Source of the DNA: Prochloraceae cyanobacterium PL24a_bin.78
Lineage (GTDB): Bacteria > Cyanobacteriota > Cyanobacteriia > Cyanobacteriales > JANQIW01
Reading direction: 5' to 3'
NCBI GenBank assembly: GCA_028281945.1
Contig: JANQIW010000107.1
Location: 61,663 to 125,662, forward strand
Length of the DNA: 64,000 bases
Shown here: positions 38,535-49,337 of the stretch, in pieces
Layout: each line of letters starts with the position of its first letter
Numbering within the stretch: position 1 is the first letter of the stretch
The notes under the pieces: generated by a model
What the model was told of the DNA's origin: nothing
Databases searched by the model: none
Seen by the model: the letters and a program-made list of their open reading frames with translations, nothing else
Made by a program: the position numbers and the translations under genes

Positions 38535-41500
38535 GTGAACTTTGCTCAAAAACTGTGGCAAATCCGCTCTTTGTTGTTAATTTTACTAATAGTAGCAGGA
38601 TATTTTGGCAATTATCTTAGCTTTTCCCTTTTTTTTGGGGTAGATTTAATCTTTGGCAGTATATCAGTATTGCTAATAGTTTATTTTTATGGCATATTCT
38701 GGGGAACTGTAGCTGGGTTAATTACAAGTAGCTATACGTATTTTCTTTGGGCACATCCTTATGCTATTGTGGCTTTTACCTTAGAAGCTTTTTTTGTAGG
38801 ATTAGTTTTAAAAAGACAGAAGACAAATTTAGTTTTTCTAGATGGTATTTATTGGTTATTTATAGGCTTACCACTAGGATTAATCTTGTATGGATTAATT
38901 TTAAAGCTATCAATTACTGGAGCAATTTTAATTGTCCTAAAACAATCTGTCAATGGGATTTTTAATTCTTTGATTGCTAGTTTAATTATTAACTATATAC
39001 CTTACTTTGAAAGAATAAGCATTCATAAAAATAATAGATTATCTTTTAAACAAACAATATTAAATGTATTAGTAGCTTTTGTTTTTTTACCAGTTTTAGT
39101 TATAACATTTTTCTATGGAAGACAATCTATAAACGAAATTGATACTGATATCAAAGCAGATTTAAAAGTTATTTCATCTTCTTTAGTTAAAGATTTACGA
39201 GATTGGCAGAATCAACATCTTAATGCTATTAAACAAATAGCTGAACTTACAACAGAAACTAATGATCTAGATACAATTAAATCTAATTTAGAAATAGTTA
39301 AAAAATCTTTTTCTTCTTTCCTCAAAGTATATGTAACTAATAAAGAAGGTATAATTATAGCTTCTATTCCTGAAAATAGACCCTCTGGAGAATCATTTAT
39401 TGGGAAAAATATTTCAGATAATTATGAATGGCAAAACTCAAAAAATAAATTAAATCCTGTTTTTACAGATATACACTCTGATTCTCTTTCTGAGATACCC
39501 CATGTTGGCATAGCTATACCAAGAATAGTTAATGATGATTGGCAAGGAATTGTCTATGGCTCCTTAAGTTTAAATCAAATTAATTCCCTATTAGAAGCCC
39601 AAACTAGATTTTATCAAGCCATAGTAGTATTATCTGATAGTCAAAATAATACCATTACAGAAAGTAGCTATAATCAATTAAATCTTCGGAAAATACAAGA
39701 AAATTCTGATAAACGTCAAGTCGAAGCAGATATCTTTCAATTGATGCCTATCTCTCCAGATAAAGCAAAGATCACTCGTTTTGAGCAATCTTTTTATGGA
39801 CAAAAAGTATCACTTGAGAATAATCTTCCTTGGAATTTAACAATTTATCTCTCTTTAACATCTTATATCGAAGAATTAGAATTAATTTATATTAAAAGTT
39901 TAGCAATTTTACTTGTAATCTTCATAATGGCTCTAATAATAGCAGTTTGGGTTAGTAGACAATTAGTAGAACCTTTATTAAAATTAGCAAAAGTATCCAC
40001 AGATTTACCAAATAAACTTAGTGATAAAACCCAATTAAACTGGCCCTCAAGTAAAATTAAAGAAATATCTTCCCTAACTCATAATTTCCAATTAATGATT
40101 AAAACTATTGAAGCACAGTTTCAAGAAATTCAACAAGTAAATGAAAACCTAGAAGAAATCGTTAAAACTCGCACTCAAGAATTATCACAAGTTAATTGGG
40201 AATTAAATCAAGAAATAACTCATCGAAAAGAAATAGAAAATACTTTAAGAGATCGAGAAGAGCGTTACGAATTAGCAGTATCAGCCACTAATGATGGCAT
40301 TTGGGATTGGGATTTAAAAAGTGATGGAGTATATTATTCACCAATTTGGATCAAAATTATTGGATATCAAACCTTACCGAATCAGATATCTAGTTGGTTA
40401 GACAATATTCATCCAGAAGATTTACAAAAAGTAATTAATGATATTGACGATCATTTAGACAATAAAACCCCAATTTATCAAAATAATCATCGTCTCAAAC
40501 ATAAAAATGGTACTTATATTTGGGTTAAAGCTAAAGGAAAATGTATTAGAGATCAAAATGGCAATCCCTATCGCATAGTTGGCACAATTACAGATATTAC
40601 CCAACAACAAAAAGCAAAACAAGAATTAACCATTGCTAAAGAACAAGCCGAAGCCGCTAATCAAGCCAAAAGTGATTTTCTCGCTACTATGAGTCATGAG
40701 ATTCGTACTCCCATGAACGCTGTAATAGGTATGACAGGGCTATTATTAGATACTAATTTAGACTCAGAACAAAAAGAGTTTGCTGAGATTATTCGATCGA
40801 GTGGTGACAACCTTTTAACTTTAATTAATGATATCCTTGACTTTTCCAAAATTGAATCAGGGAAATTGGATTTAGAAGAACAACCTTTTAATCTTCGCCA
40901 TTGTATTGAAGAAGTTTTAGATTTAAATGCAACTCAAGCAGCAGAGAAAAAACTAGAACTTGCCTATTGTATGGATATTAATATGCCAGAAATAATTCTA
41001 GGTGATGTGACTAAAGTAATGCGAATTTTATCTAATTTAATCAGTAATGCTATTAAATTTACTCATGAAGGAGAAATACTAGTTTCAGTTTCTAATTTTG
41101 AGCAAGAAAAATCTCCAATAGTCAGCCAAGATAACTGTGAAAATAATAAATATACTCTTCTCTTTTCTGTAAAAGACACAGGTATTGGGATTAATCAAAA
41201 TAAAAAAGATCGTTTATTTAAGGTCTTTTCTCAGGGAGATGCCTCAACAACTCGTCATTATGGAGGAACAGGTTTAGGATTAGCAATTTCTAAAAGTTTG
41301 ACAGAAAGTATGGGAGGAACAATTTGGGGTGAAAGCCAAGGTAATTTAGTAGGAGAATCACCTTTAGATTGGGAAATTTCCTCATCAGAAACATCTGTAG
41401 GCTCTATTTTTTATTTTACAATTCTCACAGAAATGGTTTCTAATTCTTCCTTAGTAGATCAAATAGATAATAAAGAATTACTTCAAAATAAAAATATATT

Positions 41501-42743
41501 AATTGTAGATGATAATAGTACCAATCGTGAAATTCTCATAGGTCAAACCAATTCTTTGGGAATGAAAGCAACTGGAGTAGCTTCAGGAAAAGAAGCACTT
41601 ATTTGTTTATTAAACGATCAAAAATTTGATTTAGCTATTTTAGATCTACATTTGCCAGAGATGAATGGTTTAACCTTAGCAAATAATATTCGTAAACTTC
41701 CAGAAGGGGAGAATTTACCAATCATTTTTTTAACCTCAATTGGAGATATATCTCAAAACAAAGAGATAGCTAAATTTGATTGCTCTGCCAATTTAAGTAA
41801 ACCCATTAAACAATCTCAATTGTACAATCTTGTAGTTAATTTACTTAACGACAAAGTTAAACTTATTCAACCAGAAAAATCATTAAACAATGAAGAAATA
41901 AAAATCTCTCAAGAATTTCCTTTAAAGATTTTAATCGCAGAAGACAATGTTGTTAATCAAAAAGTAGCTCTCAAAATTTTAGGAAGACTAGGATATAGAG
42001 CGGATGTGGTAGCTAATGGTTCAGAAGTTTTAGAAGCCTTATCCCGTCAAGTATATGATATTATTTTAATGGATGTACAAATGCCAGAAATGGATGGGTT
42101 GACTGCTACTCGAGAGATTATTTTTCATTATTTAAATAATAATCTGCAATATAGACCTTGGATTATTGCTATGACCGCTAATGTAATGCAAGGTACTAAA
42201 GAGGCTTGTTTAAAAGCCGGCATGAATGATTATATAAGTAAACCAATAAAAATTGAAGAATTAGTAAAAGCTTTAAAGAATTCTAAAATAATAACTAGTA
42301 AACCAGAATTTAAATCTTATATTGATAACAATAATTTAGCTAATAAAAGTTCAGAAAACCCTTCTTCTCAAGTAATCGATACTCAAGTATTGACTGAATT
42401 ACAAGATATGATAGGAGATGAAACAGGAGAAGGAGTAGTAGAAGTCATTAAATATTATTTACAAGATACACCAGTTATGTTAGAAGAACTTTTTTCTGCA
42501 ATTCAAGAGAAAAAAATAAAAGATTGGCAAAGACTTGCTCATAGTCTTAAATCCACTAGTGCCGTAGTGGGAGCCATGGAGTTATCTTCTTTGTTTAAAC
42601 AATTAGAAATTTTTGCTAATGATCAAACAAATAAACAAGTTAATCAAACCACAGAAGAAGTGATGAAGGTTTTGGAAAAAGCGAATCTTAGCTATAAAGA
42701 AGTTGAAAATGCTTTACAAAAATTTGTATTAAATGCTAGATAA
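38535..42743 (+). CDS. Hybrid sensor histidine kinase (7TM-Cache-HAMP-PAS-HK-REC-REC-HPt)
   Basis: I place the start at GTG 38535, because GGGGGAGG lies 5 nt before it; an ATG at 38520 sits on the other side of that ribosome site. The protein has about 1402 residues. Five or six membrane helices (about 10-170) and another (about 180-200) are followed by a Cache-like extracytoplasmic domain (200-450), a helix (about 455-475), HAMP, coiled coil and PAS (580-705). HisKA with His721 (ATMSHEIRTPMN), HATPase_c (825-970), two receivers (phospho-Asp1037 and Asp1180) and a C-terminal HPt (His1336, AHSLKSTSAVVG) complete a phosphorelay in one chain. It is likely co-transcribed with cysS. Input and output are unknown. 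Confidence 0.9.
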   Translation: MNFAQKLWQIRSLLLILLIVAGYFGNYLSFSLFFGVDLIFGSISVLLIVYFYGIFWGTVAGLITSSYTYFLWAHPYAIVAFTLEAFFVGLVLKRQKTNLVFLDGIYWLFIGLPLGLILYGLILKLSITGAILIVLKQSVNGIFNSLIASLIINYIPYFERISIHKNNRLSFKQTILNVLVAFVFLPVLVITFFYGRQSINEIDTDIKADLKVISSSLVKDLRDWQNQHLNAIKQIAELTTETNDLDTIKSNLEIVKKSFSSFLKVYVTNKEGIIIASIPENRPSGESFIGKNISDNYEWQNSKNKLNPVFTDIHSDSLSEIPHVGIAIPRIVNDDWQGIVYGSLSLNQINSLLEAQTRFYQAIVVLSDSQNNTITESSYNQLNLRKIQENSDKRQVEADIFQLMPISPDKAKITRFEQSFYGQKVSLENNLPWNLTIYLSLTSYIEELELIYIKSLAILLVIFIMALIIAVWVSRQLVEPLLKLAKVSTDLPNKLSDKTQLNWPSSKIKEISSLTHNFQLMIKTIEAQFQEIQQVNENLEEIVKTRTQELSQVNWELNQEITHRKEIENTLRDREERYELAVSATNDGIWDWDLKSDGVYYSPIWIKIIGYQTLPNQISSWLDNIHPEDLQKVINDIDDHLDNKTPIYQNNHRLKHKNGTYIWVKAKGKCIRDQNGNPYRIVGTITDITQQQKAKQELTIAKEQAEAANQAKSDFLATMSHEIRTPMNAVIGMTGLLLDTNLDSEQKEFAEIIRSSGDNLLTLINDILDFSKIESGKLDLEEQPFNLRHCIEEVLDLNATQAAEKKLELAYCMDINMPEIILGDVTKVMRILSNLISNAIKFTHEGEILVSVSNFEQEKSPIVSQDNCENNKYTLLFSVKDTGIGINQNKKDRLFKVFSQGDASTTRHYGGTGLGLAISKSLTESMGGTIWGESQGNLVGESPLDWEISSSETSVGSIFYFTILTEMVSNSSLVDQIDNKELLQNKNILIVDDNSTNREILIGQTNSLGMKATGVASGKEALICLLNDQKFDLAILDLHLPEMNGLTLANNIRKLPEGENLPIIFLTSIGDISQNKEIAKFDCSANLSKPIKQSQLYNLVVNLLNDKVKLIQPEKSLNNEEIKISQEFPLKILIAEDNVVNQKVALKILGRLGYRADVVANGSEVLEALSRQVYDIILMDVQMPEMDGLTATREIIFHYLNNNLQYRPWIIAMTANVMQGTKEACLKAGMNDYISKPIKIEELVKALKNSKIITSKPEFKSYIDNNNLANKSSENPSSQVIDTQVLTELQDMIGDETGEGVVEVIKYYLQDTPVMLEELFSAIQEKKIKDWQRLAHSLKSTSAVVGAMELSSLFKQLEIFANDQTNKQVNQTTEEVMKVLEKANLSYKEVENALQKFVLNAR

Positions 42744-42828
42744 TAGTGAATAATATTTGATTTAAAAAAATTAATAAAGTATCGAATATTGACGATTAAC
42801 AATTAGTAACTAGTTAGTAATTTAATTA

Positions 42829-43539
42829 ATGTTTAGAGTAATAACGGATTTTGATGGTCCAATCATGGATGTATCCAATCGCTACTATTGTGTTTATCAG
42901 CTATGTCTAGAAAAAACTCAGCGTCAAGGACAAAAAATTAATCAACTTAAGAAATCAGAATTTTGGGAATTAAAACGAGCTTGTATCCCAGAGAGAAAGA
43001 TAGCCATGATGTCAGGTTTAGATGCTCAACAAGCTAAAGAATTTGTCAAGATTCGCCAGGCTAATGTCCATGGTTTAGACTATTTAGTTCACGATCTTAT
43101 TATTCCAGGAGCAATTGCCTGTTTAGAAATTTTACAAGAAGAAGGATTTGATTTAGTTTTGATGACAATGAGAAAAGAGAAAGAATTAGAAGAAGCTTTT
43201 AAGTATTATAATCTTGCTCGCTTTTTTCCCAAAGAAAAGCGTTATTGTTTAAGCAATAATTATGTAAAATCAACTGATGTTCAAGATAAGACTAAATTAA
43301 TGACAAAAGCTTTGAAAGAATTATCACCAGTAAAAGATGTTTGGATGATAGGAGATACTGAAGCTGATATTGTAGCTGCTAAAAGTAATAATATTGAGGT
43401 TATAGCTGTTTTGTCAGGAATTCGTAATCACTCTAGATTACAAGAATATCAACCAGATATGATTTTTAATAACTTTAGTGAAGCCCTAAGTATGATTATA
43501 GAAGTAAAAAATAAATTAAGTATAGGATGTTTAGTTTAA
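42829..43539 (+). CDS. HAD-superfamily hydrolase
   Basis: This is a 236-residue protein. HAD motif I is near the N-terminus as TDFDGPIMD (nucleophile Asp8 and acid Asp14-type positions), motif II as LMTMR, a Lys in motif III, and motif IV as MIGDTEADIVAAK. An alpha-helical cap lies between about 20 and 95. It is probably a small-molecule phosphatase; the substrate cannot be named. It follows the hybrid kinase by 86 bp on the same strand and is convergent with the OmpR-type regulator. Confidence 0.85.
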   Translation: MFRVITDFDGPIMDVSNRYYCVYQLCLEKTQRQGQKINQLKKSEFWELKRACIPERKIAMMSGLDAQQAKEFVKIRQANVHGLDYLVHDLIIPGAIACLEILQEEGFDLVLMTMRKEKELEEAFKYYNLARFFPKEKRYCLSNNYVKSTDVQDKTKLMTKALKELSPVKDVWMIGDTEADIVAAKSNNIEVIAVLSGIRNHSRLQEYQPDMIFNNFSEALSMIIEVKNKLSIGCLV

Positions 43540-43575
43540 ATAGATTCAATTAATGATTTTCCTATAATTAGATTT

Positions 43576-44283
43576 TTAAGAACTAGAAGGGGACTCAAAT
43601 TTATAGCCAACTCCTCTAACAGTTTGAATGTAAGAAGGAGTAGAAGGATCAATTTCAATTTTTTTACGAATTTGACCAATATGAACATCAACTACACGCA
43701 TATCTCCAATAGGGTTAGAATACTCCCAAACTTCTTTAATTAATTCAGGGCGTTTGCAAACTATACCTGGACGACTAGCTAAAAACATCAATAAATTGAA
43801 TTCTAGGGCAGTTAAGTTAACAACTTGATTTTTGACTTTAACTTCCCGGCGAACTGGATCGATAATTAGATCATCAAATATAAGAAGTTGGTTTTTTTCT
43901 TCACGGATAATGCGGCGACGTTTTAAAATAGCTTTAAGTCGATATTGTAACTCTTCTAGATCGAAAGGTTTAGTGAGATAATCATCTGCTCCGGTAACAA
44001 AAGCCTTTTTTTTATCTTCTAAATCAGATCGGCTAGTCAGCATCAAAATTAGAACATCAATACGCTTTTGCATTTCCTCACAAATATTGTAACCAAGGGC
44101 ATCAGGTAAATTGATATCGAGAATTACTAGATCTGGAAGAAAAGTATCAAATATTTCTAAAGCAGATTTACCATCATAGGCGTATTGAATTTCATAGTTT
44201 TGTTGGGAAAGAAAACGAACAATTAAATTACAAATCGCTTGATCGTCATCTACAACTAGAATTTTAAAAGAGTCCATCTTCAT
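43576..44283 (-). CDS. OmpR-family response regulator
   Basis: This is a 235-residue two-domain regulator. The receiver (about 7-122) has VVDDDQ, phospho-acceptor Asp56 (LVILDINLP), a Thr/Ser in LMLTSR and Lys in YLTKPFD. The winged-helix domain (about 140-232) ends with VRGVGYKFESP, typical of OmpR/PhoB DNA-binding. It is not RpaA or RpaB by sequence as I remember them. AAGGA lies 6 nt before the ATG. The cognate kinase is not evident; the kinases in the window are not adjacent in an operon with it. Confidence 0.9.
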   Translation of the reverse strand: MKMDSFKILVVDDDQAICNLIVRFLSQQNYEIQYAYDGKSALEIFDTFLPDLVILDINLPDALGYNICEEMQKRIDVLILMLTSRSDLEDKKKAFVTGADDYLTKPFDLEELQYRLKAILKRRRIIREEKNQLLIFDDLIIDPVRREVKVKNQVVNLTALEFNLLMFLASRPGIVCKRPELIKEVWEYSNPIGDMRVVDVHIGQIRKKIEIDPSTPSYIQTVRGVGYKFESPSSS

Positions 44284-45184
44284 AAAAGTTCCTTAAAAAT
44301 CAATTTATTATCAATTATAAATTTAAATCCAACAAAAAAAATACCCTACTCTAGGACAAACCACTACTTGTGTGTTAGGGTAATTAGAGGATTGCAGGGG
44401 AAGAGCGTATGAAGAAAGTGAAGTCATATCAAGAGAGTCTTTAAGTATGATAGAGTTTAAAAATCTTAAATCTAGGATATATTAAGCTTTTTTTGTCCTA
44501 TAGGCTTCGTCAAGCTCACAGGTATTTCATATAATAATAGAGCGTAGAGATAGTAGCTAAAACCTCCTAAAATTTTTTTCATAAAAAGAGTCTTTATAGC
44601 AAATTTGCAAAACAATGATAGAGTTATAGATATAGAAAACCTGCTGATTTCTAACCCAAAATCTATCTCCTATCTCCCTTTTGTCCCCCTTAATTTCAAT
44701 ATCAACAACTACTACCCATTCCACCCATTCCAAGATTTAAGTAATAAGTAATAAGTAATAAGTAAATAACATGTACTTTTTTTCTCCCTTGTCTCCCTTG
44801 TCTTCCTTGTCAACCGTTGGCGTAGCCTCTGCGTAAGCAGAAGTCTCAAGAAACTCCCATTCTACCCATTCTCCACGAAGATGTCTATCACAATTACGCG
44901 AAAAACAATATTAGTCTTGGACAAGGAAATTGTAAACTCTTGTGTCTTGTCTGCACAACAAAAAACCAATCTTTTAACTAAATATCTCTCCTAACTCAAG
45001 TAAATTAATCCAATTATATAAAATCATCTCTTTTATAAAGATAATTAATAATCTATTGATAAATGATATTAAGGAATCCTTATCTTGATAAAGCCACTAT
45101 CAGTCAAAGTTTCGTTAGAATAGCTCATAATAGGGTTTTTTAAGATTAGAACTATATCGTGTTAATCAAGGGAGGAAATAAAAA
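44284..45184. repeat. Repeat-rich intergenic region
   Basis: This 900-bp gap has no gene. It holds an inverted AACTCTATCAT element (about 44448-44480, ATGATAGAGTTTAAAAATC with TAAATCTAGGATA), a second one at 44613, and a C-rich segment. Then come TAAGTAATAAG heptamers (about 44738-44767) and CTCCCTTGTCTC units. A small hairpin repeat TCTGCGTAAGCAGA lies inside GGCGTAGCCTCTGCG (about 44819-44842). TCTATCACAATTACG at about 44884 recurs at 46034. The last 200 bp are AT-rich with the promoter of the CPP1-like gene. Confidence 0.7.
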
Positions 45185-45802
45185 ATGAGTGATGGTAATC
45201 CCTACAAACAACTTGGAATCGAAGAAAATGCTTCTTTTGAGGAAATCCAAGAAGCTAAAACTCGGTTGTATCAACAATATCAAAATGATACAAAGGTTTT
45301 AGAAAGCATTGAAATGGCTTATGATGCAATCATTATGCACCGCTTAAAAATGCGTCAAGAAGGGAAAATTAAGGTACCAGAGGGGATACGTTTTCCAGAA
45401 AAAACAATTCCTACTCCTATTAATAAAAATACTAGGCTAACAACTCCCACTCCTCAATGGCTTAAAGAATGGATAGATACACCTTCTAATTCTGATATTC
45501 TTCAAGCTGGAGGGGTTTTTTTACTGTTGGCCATTTTAACTATCTTTAATGATGTCAACCTAGTTGTTTATTTCATTAGTTTTGGTTTTTTTGCTAATTT
45601 GTATTTCTTAGTTCGTAAAGAACAACGTTTTTGGCGGGGGATTTTGATCACTTTAGTCGGTTTAATTTTAGGAATTCTTCTAGGATCTCAAATCCCAAGT
45701 TTTGCTAATAGCATTAATAGTAATCTTAATTTAGAAGTAAATCGAATTTCTGCTTATGTAACATTTTGTATTTTCTGGTTAATTAGTAGCTTTATACGCT
45801 AA
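45185..45802 (+). CDS. CPP1-like membrane protein with J-like N-terminus
   Basis: This is a 205-residue protein. Residues 1-60 are J-domain-like (NPYKQLGIEENASFEEIQEAKTRL) but lack the HPD triad. A linker precedes four hydrophobic helices (about 103-120, 124-140, 150-168, 186-203). This layout is that of the CPP1/DUF3353 family; the plant member, chaperone-like protein of POR, stabilises light-dependent protochlorophyllide reductase at membranes. The cyanobacterial role is less clear. GGGAGG lies 9 nt before the ATG. It stands alone upstream of glgC. Confidence 0.85.
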   Translation: MSDGNPYKQLGIEENASFEEIQEAKTRLYQQYQNDTKVLESIEMAYDAIIMHRLKMRQEGKIKVPEGIRFPEKTIPTPINKNTRLTTPTPQWLKEWIDTPSNSDILQAGGVFLLLAILTIFNDVNLVVYFISFGFFANLYFLVRKEQRFWRGILITLVGLILGILLGSQIPSFANSINSNLNLEVNRISAYVTFCIFWLISSFIR

Positions 45803-46239
45803 TTATTTTTTTGTACTGCTCAATTTTTCTAGTGCTAAACTGCTGATAAATCAGTTTATTATCAATAGTTTCAATGCTACCTAAATGTTTTAACAATTGA
45901 TGAAATTTGGTTAAAGGGTTTTTCCTTTATCCTTTTTCTTTTTTCTACAATAATCAAAAATACTTATCTAGTTAATAATATTCTCCCCATTCTTCCCATT
46001 CTCCCCCTTCTCGGAAAACCAATCTCCCCTATCTCTATCACAATTACGGAAAAATTGATCTTAGATACTTGGAAGTATATACCATAAAATATCAGATATG
46101 TCAAGATAATATTAAAAACTTTAATAAATTAAGAATAAAGTTAACAATTGCTTAATATTTACTAAGATATTACTGAAGATGAACCATAGAGTCATAAACT
46201 TGATTAAGTAGGATATTAGCAGTTAGAGAGGTTCAACTT
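45803..46239. other. Intergenic before glgC, with repeat pieces
   Basis: Soon after the CPP1-like stop there is a small hairpin (AAACTG...CAGTTT, about 45837-45858), a weak terminator candidate. C-rich repeat pieces lie at about 45980-46035, followed by TCTATCACAATTACGG, shared with 44884. The last 170 bp presumably carry the glgC promoter; no clear box is called. Confidence 0.5.
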
Positions 46240-47529
46240 GTGAAAAAAGTATTGGGAATCATACTAGGTGGTGGTGCTGGCACAAGGCTTTACCCGTTAA
46301 CAAAGCTACGGGCAAAACCAGCTGTACCCCTTGCAGGGAAATATCGTTTGATCGATATACCTGTAAGTAATTGTATCAACTCAGAAATCACTAAAATCTA
46401 TGTACTAACACAATTTAATTCCGCATCATTAAATCGACATTTAACAAGAACATATAATTTTCCGGGATTTACTGAGGGATTTGTGGAAGTATTGGCAGCC
46501 CAACAAACTCCAGAAAGCCCTAGTTGGTTTCAAGGAACTGCTGATGCTGTACGAAAATACATTTGGTTAATGAAAGAATGGGATATCGATGAATATTTGA
46601 TTCTTTCAGGAGATCATCTATATCGTATGGATTATAGCAAGTTTGTTGATTATCATCGTGAAACTAATGCAGATATTACTCTATCAGTTGTTCCCATTGA
46701 CGAAAAACGAGCTTCAAGTTTTGGCTTGATGAAAATAGATGACCATGGCAAGGTAATGTATTTCAGTGAGAAACCTAAAGGTGATGCTCTTAAAGAAATG
46801 CAAGTGGATACAAGTGTATTAGGGTTATCTCCTGAAGAGGCGAAAAAAACACCTTATATTGCTTCTATGGGAATCTATATCTTTAAAAAGGAAGTTTTAG
46901 AAAGGCTTTTGGAACAAAATCCAGAGCAAACAGATTTCGGCAAAGAAATAATCCCTGGTGCTAAGGAGGATTACAATCTTCAAGCCTATCTCTTTAAAGG
47001 CTATTGGGAAGATATTGGAACAGTGGAATCTTTCTATGATGCCAATTTAGCCCTAACTCAACAACCTAATCCATCTTTTAGTTTCTATGATGAAACTGCA
47101 CCCATTTATACTCGCTCTCGTCATTTGCCTCCAACTAAATTATTGGATTCTCAAGTAACTGAATCTATTATTGGAGAAGGTTGTATTATTAAAAAATGCC
47201 GCATACATCATTCTGTTTTAGGTGTCAGAAGCAGAATAGAAGCTGATTGCACTATTGAAGATACTTTAGTTATGGGTGCTGATTTCTTTGAGCCTTTTGC
47301 TGAACGTAAATCTGGTTTACAAGATAGTGGAGTACCTATTGGAATTGGTACAGGTAGCACAATCCGCCGTGCTATTGTTGATAAAAATGCTCGAATTGGT
47401 CATAAAGTTCTAATTTTAAATAAAGATCGGGTAGAAGAATCTAATAAAGAAGAGTTAGGTTTTTATATCCGTAGTGGAATTGTTGTTATTCTTAAAAATG
47501 CGGTAATTCCTGATAATACTGTTATTTAA
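46240..47529 (+). CDS. glgC: Glucose-1-phosphate adenylyltransferase
   Basis: This is a 429-residue ADP-glucose pyrophosphorylase, the committed step of glycogen synthesis. It starts at GTG with GAGAGG about 9 nt upstream. [21 protein letters not shown] (pyrophosphorylase signature and effector region), [31 protein letters not shown] (glucose-1-phosphate site) and the C-terminal beta-helix with [14 protein letters not shown] are all present. The enzyme is expected to be activated by 3-phosphoglycerate and inhibited by phosphate. No other glycogen gene is adjacent. Confidence 0.97.
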   Translation: MKKVLGIILGGGAGTRLYPLTKLRAKPAVPLAGKYRLIDIPVSNCINSEITKIYVLTQFNSASLNRHLTRTYNFPGFTEGFVEVLAAQQTPESPSWFQGTADAVRKYIWLMKEWDIDEYLILSGDHLYRMDYSKFVDYHRETNADITLSVVPIDEKRASSFGLMKIDDHGKVMYFSEKPKGDALKEMQVDTSVLGLSPEEAKKTPYIASMGIYIFKKEVLERLLEQNPEQTDFGKEIIPGAKEDYNLQAYLFKGYWEDIGTVESFYDANLALTQQPNPSFSFYDETAPIYTRSRHLPPTKLLDSQVTESIIGEGCIIKKCRIHHSVLGVRSRIEADCTIEDTLVMGADFFEPFAERKSGLQDSGVPIGIGTGSTIRRAIVDKNARIGHKVLILNKDRVEESNKEELGFYIRSGIVVILKNAVIPDNTVI

Positions 47530-48107
47530 TTAGTATCTTAATTAATTAAATTAGTTTTATTTATATTAAAAGTAGGAAAATTTTTGTATTGCTTATACTA
47601 AATCCTGCTTTATTCTCTTCTGTCGTTTTAATGAGAAATTAAAATCTGGAAATACTGTTATATACTATTAAAGGATTATACTAGATTCTTATCTCTTATT
47701 TTAAGAATAGCAGTCATACTATTTTTGCAGTAATACTTAATTATTACTAGTAATAGTTTTAACTAATAAATGGTGTGGAAATTGCTATTATGCTTGTCAG
47801 TGAAAACCGTACTCGATGAAGTTAAATCATTTGTTACTCTATATATAGATATAATATTTATAATTAATGAACTATTGAACTAGTTAGTAAGGGATCTATT
47901 ATTCTTGGTATTTTTATCTTTGAGGATATCATAACAATTTTGATTGATTACTATTGATTAAGCTGTAAAATCTTAGAAAGGCTTTATAGGCAAATTTTTT
48001 ACCAAAATAAAATTAGGTGATTTCTTATAGTATCTCATCCAAAGCTTTAAATTATAATTTAATTAAATTTATTAAATTTTAAAGAATAATTTAGGAGAAA
48101 TATGTAA
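47530..48107. other. Intergenic, AT-rich
   Basis: This is a gap of 578 bp. At about 47728-47760 lie the short arms AGTAAT and ATTACT. GTCATACTATTTTTGCAGTA (about 47710) resembles the perfect hairpin at 49236-49259. A 37-codon frame at 47771 has no supporting features. No RNA gene is called; the dnaJ-type promoter should be near the right end. Confidence 0.5.
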
Positions 48108-49121
48108 ATGGCGGCAACGGATTTTAAAGATTATTATTCAATTTTAGGTGTCAGTAAAACAGCTAGTGCTGATGAAATTAAAAAGGCTTTCCGTAAACAA
48201 GCAGTTAAATATCATCCCGATCGTAATCCTAATAATAAAAAGGCAGAAGACAAATTTAAGGAAATCAGCGAAGCCTATGAAGTATTATCAGATTCAGAAA
48301 AAAGAAAGCAATATGATCGATTTGGTCGATATTGGAAACAAGCAGGACAAACTGGATCTCCCGGTGCCGCAGGTGTAGGAGTCGATTTTGGGAATTTTGA
48401 TTTTAGTCAGTATAATAGTTTTGATGACTTTATCAATGAATTGCTAGGACGTTTTTCTAATACAAGCACTAAAAACAGAACCTATAACTATAATTCTAAT
48501 GCTGGCAGTCAAGCTTATACAGATTTCGGTGGTTTTGGTGGCTTTGGTGGCTTTGGAGATCGCGATCGAACTACGTCAACAGCTAATGTCAATCAAGAAA
48601 TCAAGATTAATCTCACTTTATCTGAAGCTTTTCGAGGGGTTAAGAAGACTCTGAATTTAGGCAATGAAGCTATAGATGTAAAAATCCCAGCAGGTGTAAA
48701 GTCTGGTAGTCGGGTTAGAGTTCGTGGTAAAGGGCAGTTGAATCCTTATTCTCATCAAAGAGGAGATCTTTATCTAAAAATAGAATTAATTGCTCATTCT
48801 TTCTTTAAATTCGATGGAGACAATTTAGTTTGTGAATTACCCATTACTCCTGATGAAGCAGTTTTAGGTACTTCCATTGAGGTGCCAACTTTAGATGGGA
48901 TGGTGAAAATGAAAATTCCTGCGGGAATAAGTTCTCAACAATCTATGAGATTGAAAGGGAAAGGATGGCCTCTAGCAAAAGGTGGTCGTAGTGATCAATT
49001 TATTAAAATTATCATCGTAACTAATAAAAATATTAGTCATCAAGAAAGGGAATGTTACAAAAAAATTCGGGAACTTAATACTTTTAATCCTCGTTCTCAT
49101 ATAAATCAAATCAAAATTTAA
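48108..49121 (+). CDS. DnaJ/CbpA-type co-chaperone without zinc finger
   Basis: This is a 337-residue type B J-protein. The J domain (about 5-72) carries YHPDRNP with the HPD triad needed to stimulate DnaK. A Gly/Phe-rich linker follows (about 85-160, [15 protein letters not shown]). There is no CxxCxGxG zinc-finger. The C-terminal substrate-binding domain (about 165-325) includes [19 protein letters not shown] and LKGKGWPL. It is the CbpA/DnaJ2-like form, used with one of the cyanobacterial DnaK proteins. AGGAGA lies 9 nt before the ATG. Confidence 0.92.
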   Translation: MAATDFKDYYSILGVSKTASADEIKKAFRKQAVKYHPDRNPNNKKAEDKFKEISEAYEVLSDSEKRKQYDRFGRYWKQAGQTGSPGAAGVGVDFGNFDFSQYNSFDDFINELLGRFSNTSTKNRTYNYNSNAGSQAYTDFGGFGGFGGFGDRDRTTSTANVNQEIKINLTLSEAFRGVKKTLNLGNEAIDVKIPAGVKSGSRVRVRGKGQLNPYSHQRGDLYLKIELIAHSFFKFDGDNLVCELPITPDEAVLGTSIEVPTLDGMVKMKIPAGISSQQSMRLKGKGWPLAKGGRSDQFIKIIIVTNKNISHQERECYKKIRELNTFNPRSHINQIKI

Positions 49122-49164
49122 TCTAATTTATTCTATAGATTTTCTTATCTCAAACTTTATTTAT

Positions 49165-49220
49165 AGAAAAAAGATTGGGAATTGAGCTTCTGAAATACTT
49201 AGAATCGCCTATTCCCCAAA
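49165..49220 (-). terminator. Possible terminator of the peroxiredoxin gene
   Basis: Read on the minus strand, GGGGAAT and ATTCCC arms (plus-strand 49211-49218 and 49177-49182) with a long loop are followed by TCTTTTTTC. It lies beyond the stop of the peroxiredoxin gene. A separate perfect hairpin, CATACTAT...ATAGTATG (49236-49259), lies between. Loop length makes this moderate at best. Confidence 0.35.
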
Positions 49221-49337
49221 TATAAATCTAAAAGCCATACTATATTTGCAAATAGTATGATACTTTAGATGTCTTAGAAAACCTGTTCTTTTTAGTTTTA
49301 GTTAAGTTAAGGTATTCCCATTTTGATTTTTCAAACC

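Noticed and set aside
47771..47884. 37-codon frame between glgC and the dnaJ-type gene
   Set aside because: No ribosome site and no similarity to anything known to me; likely chance in AT-rich DNA.
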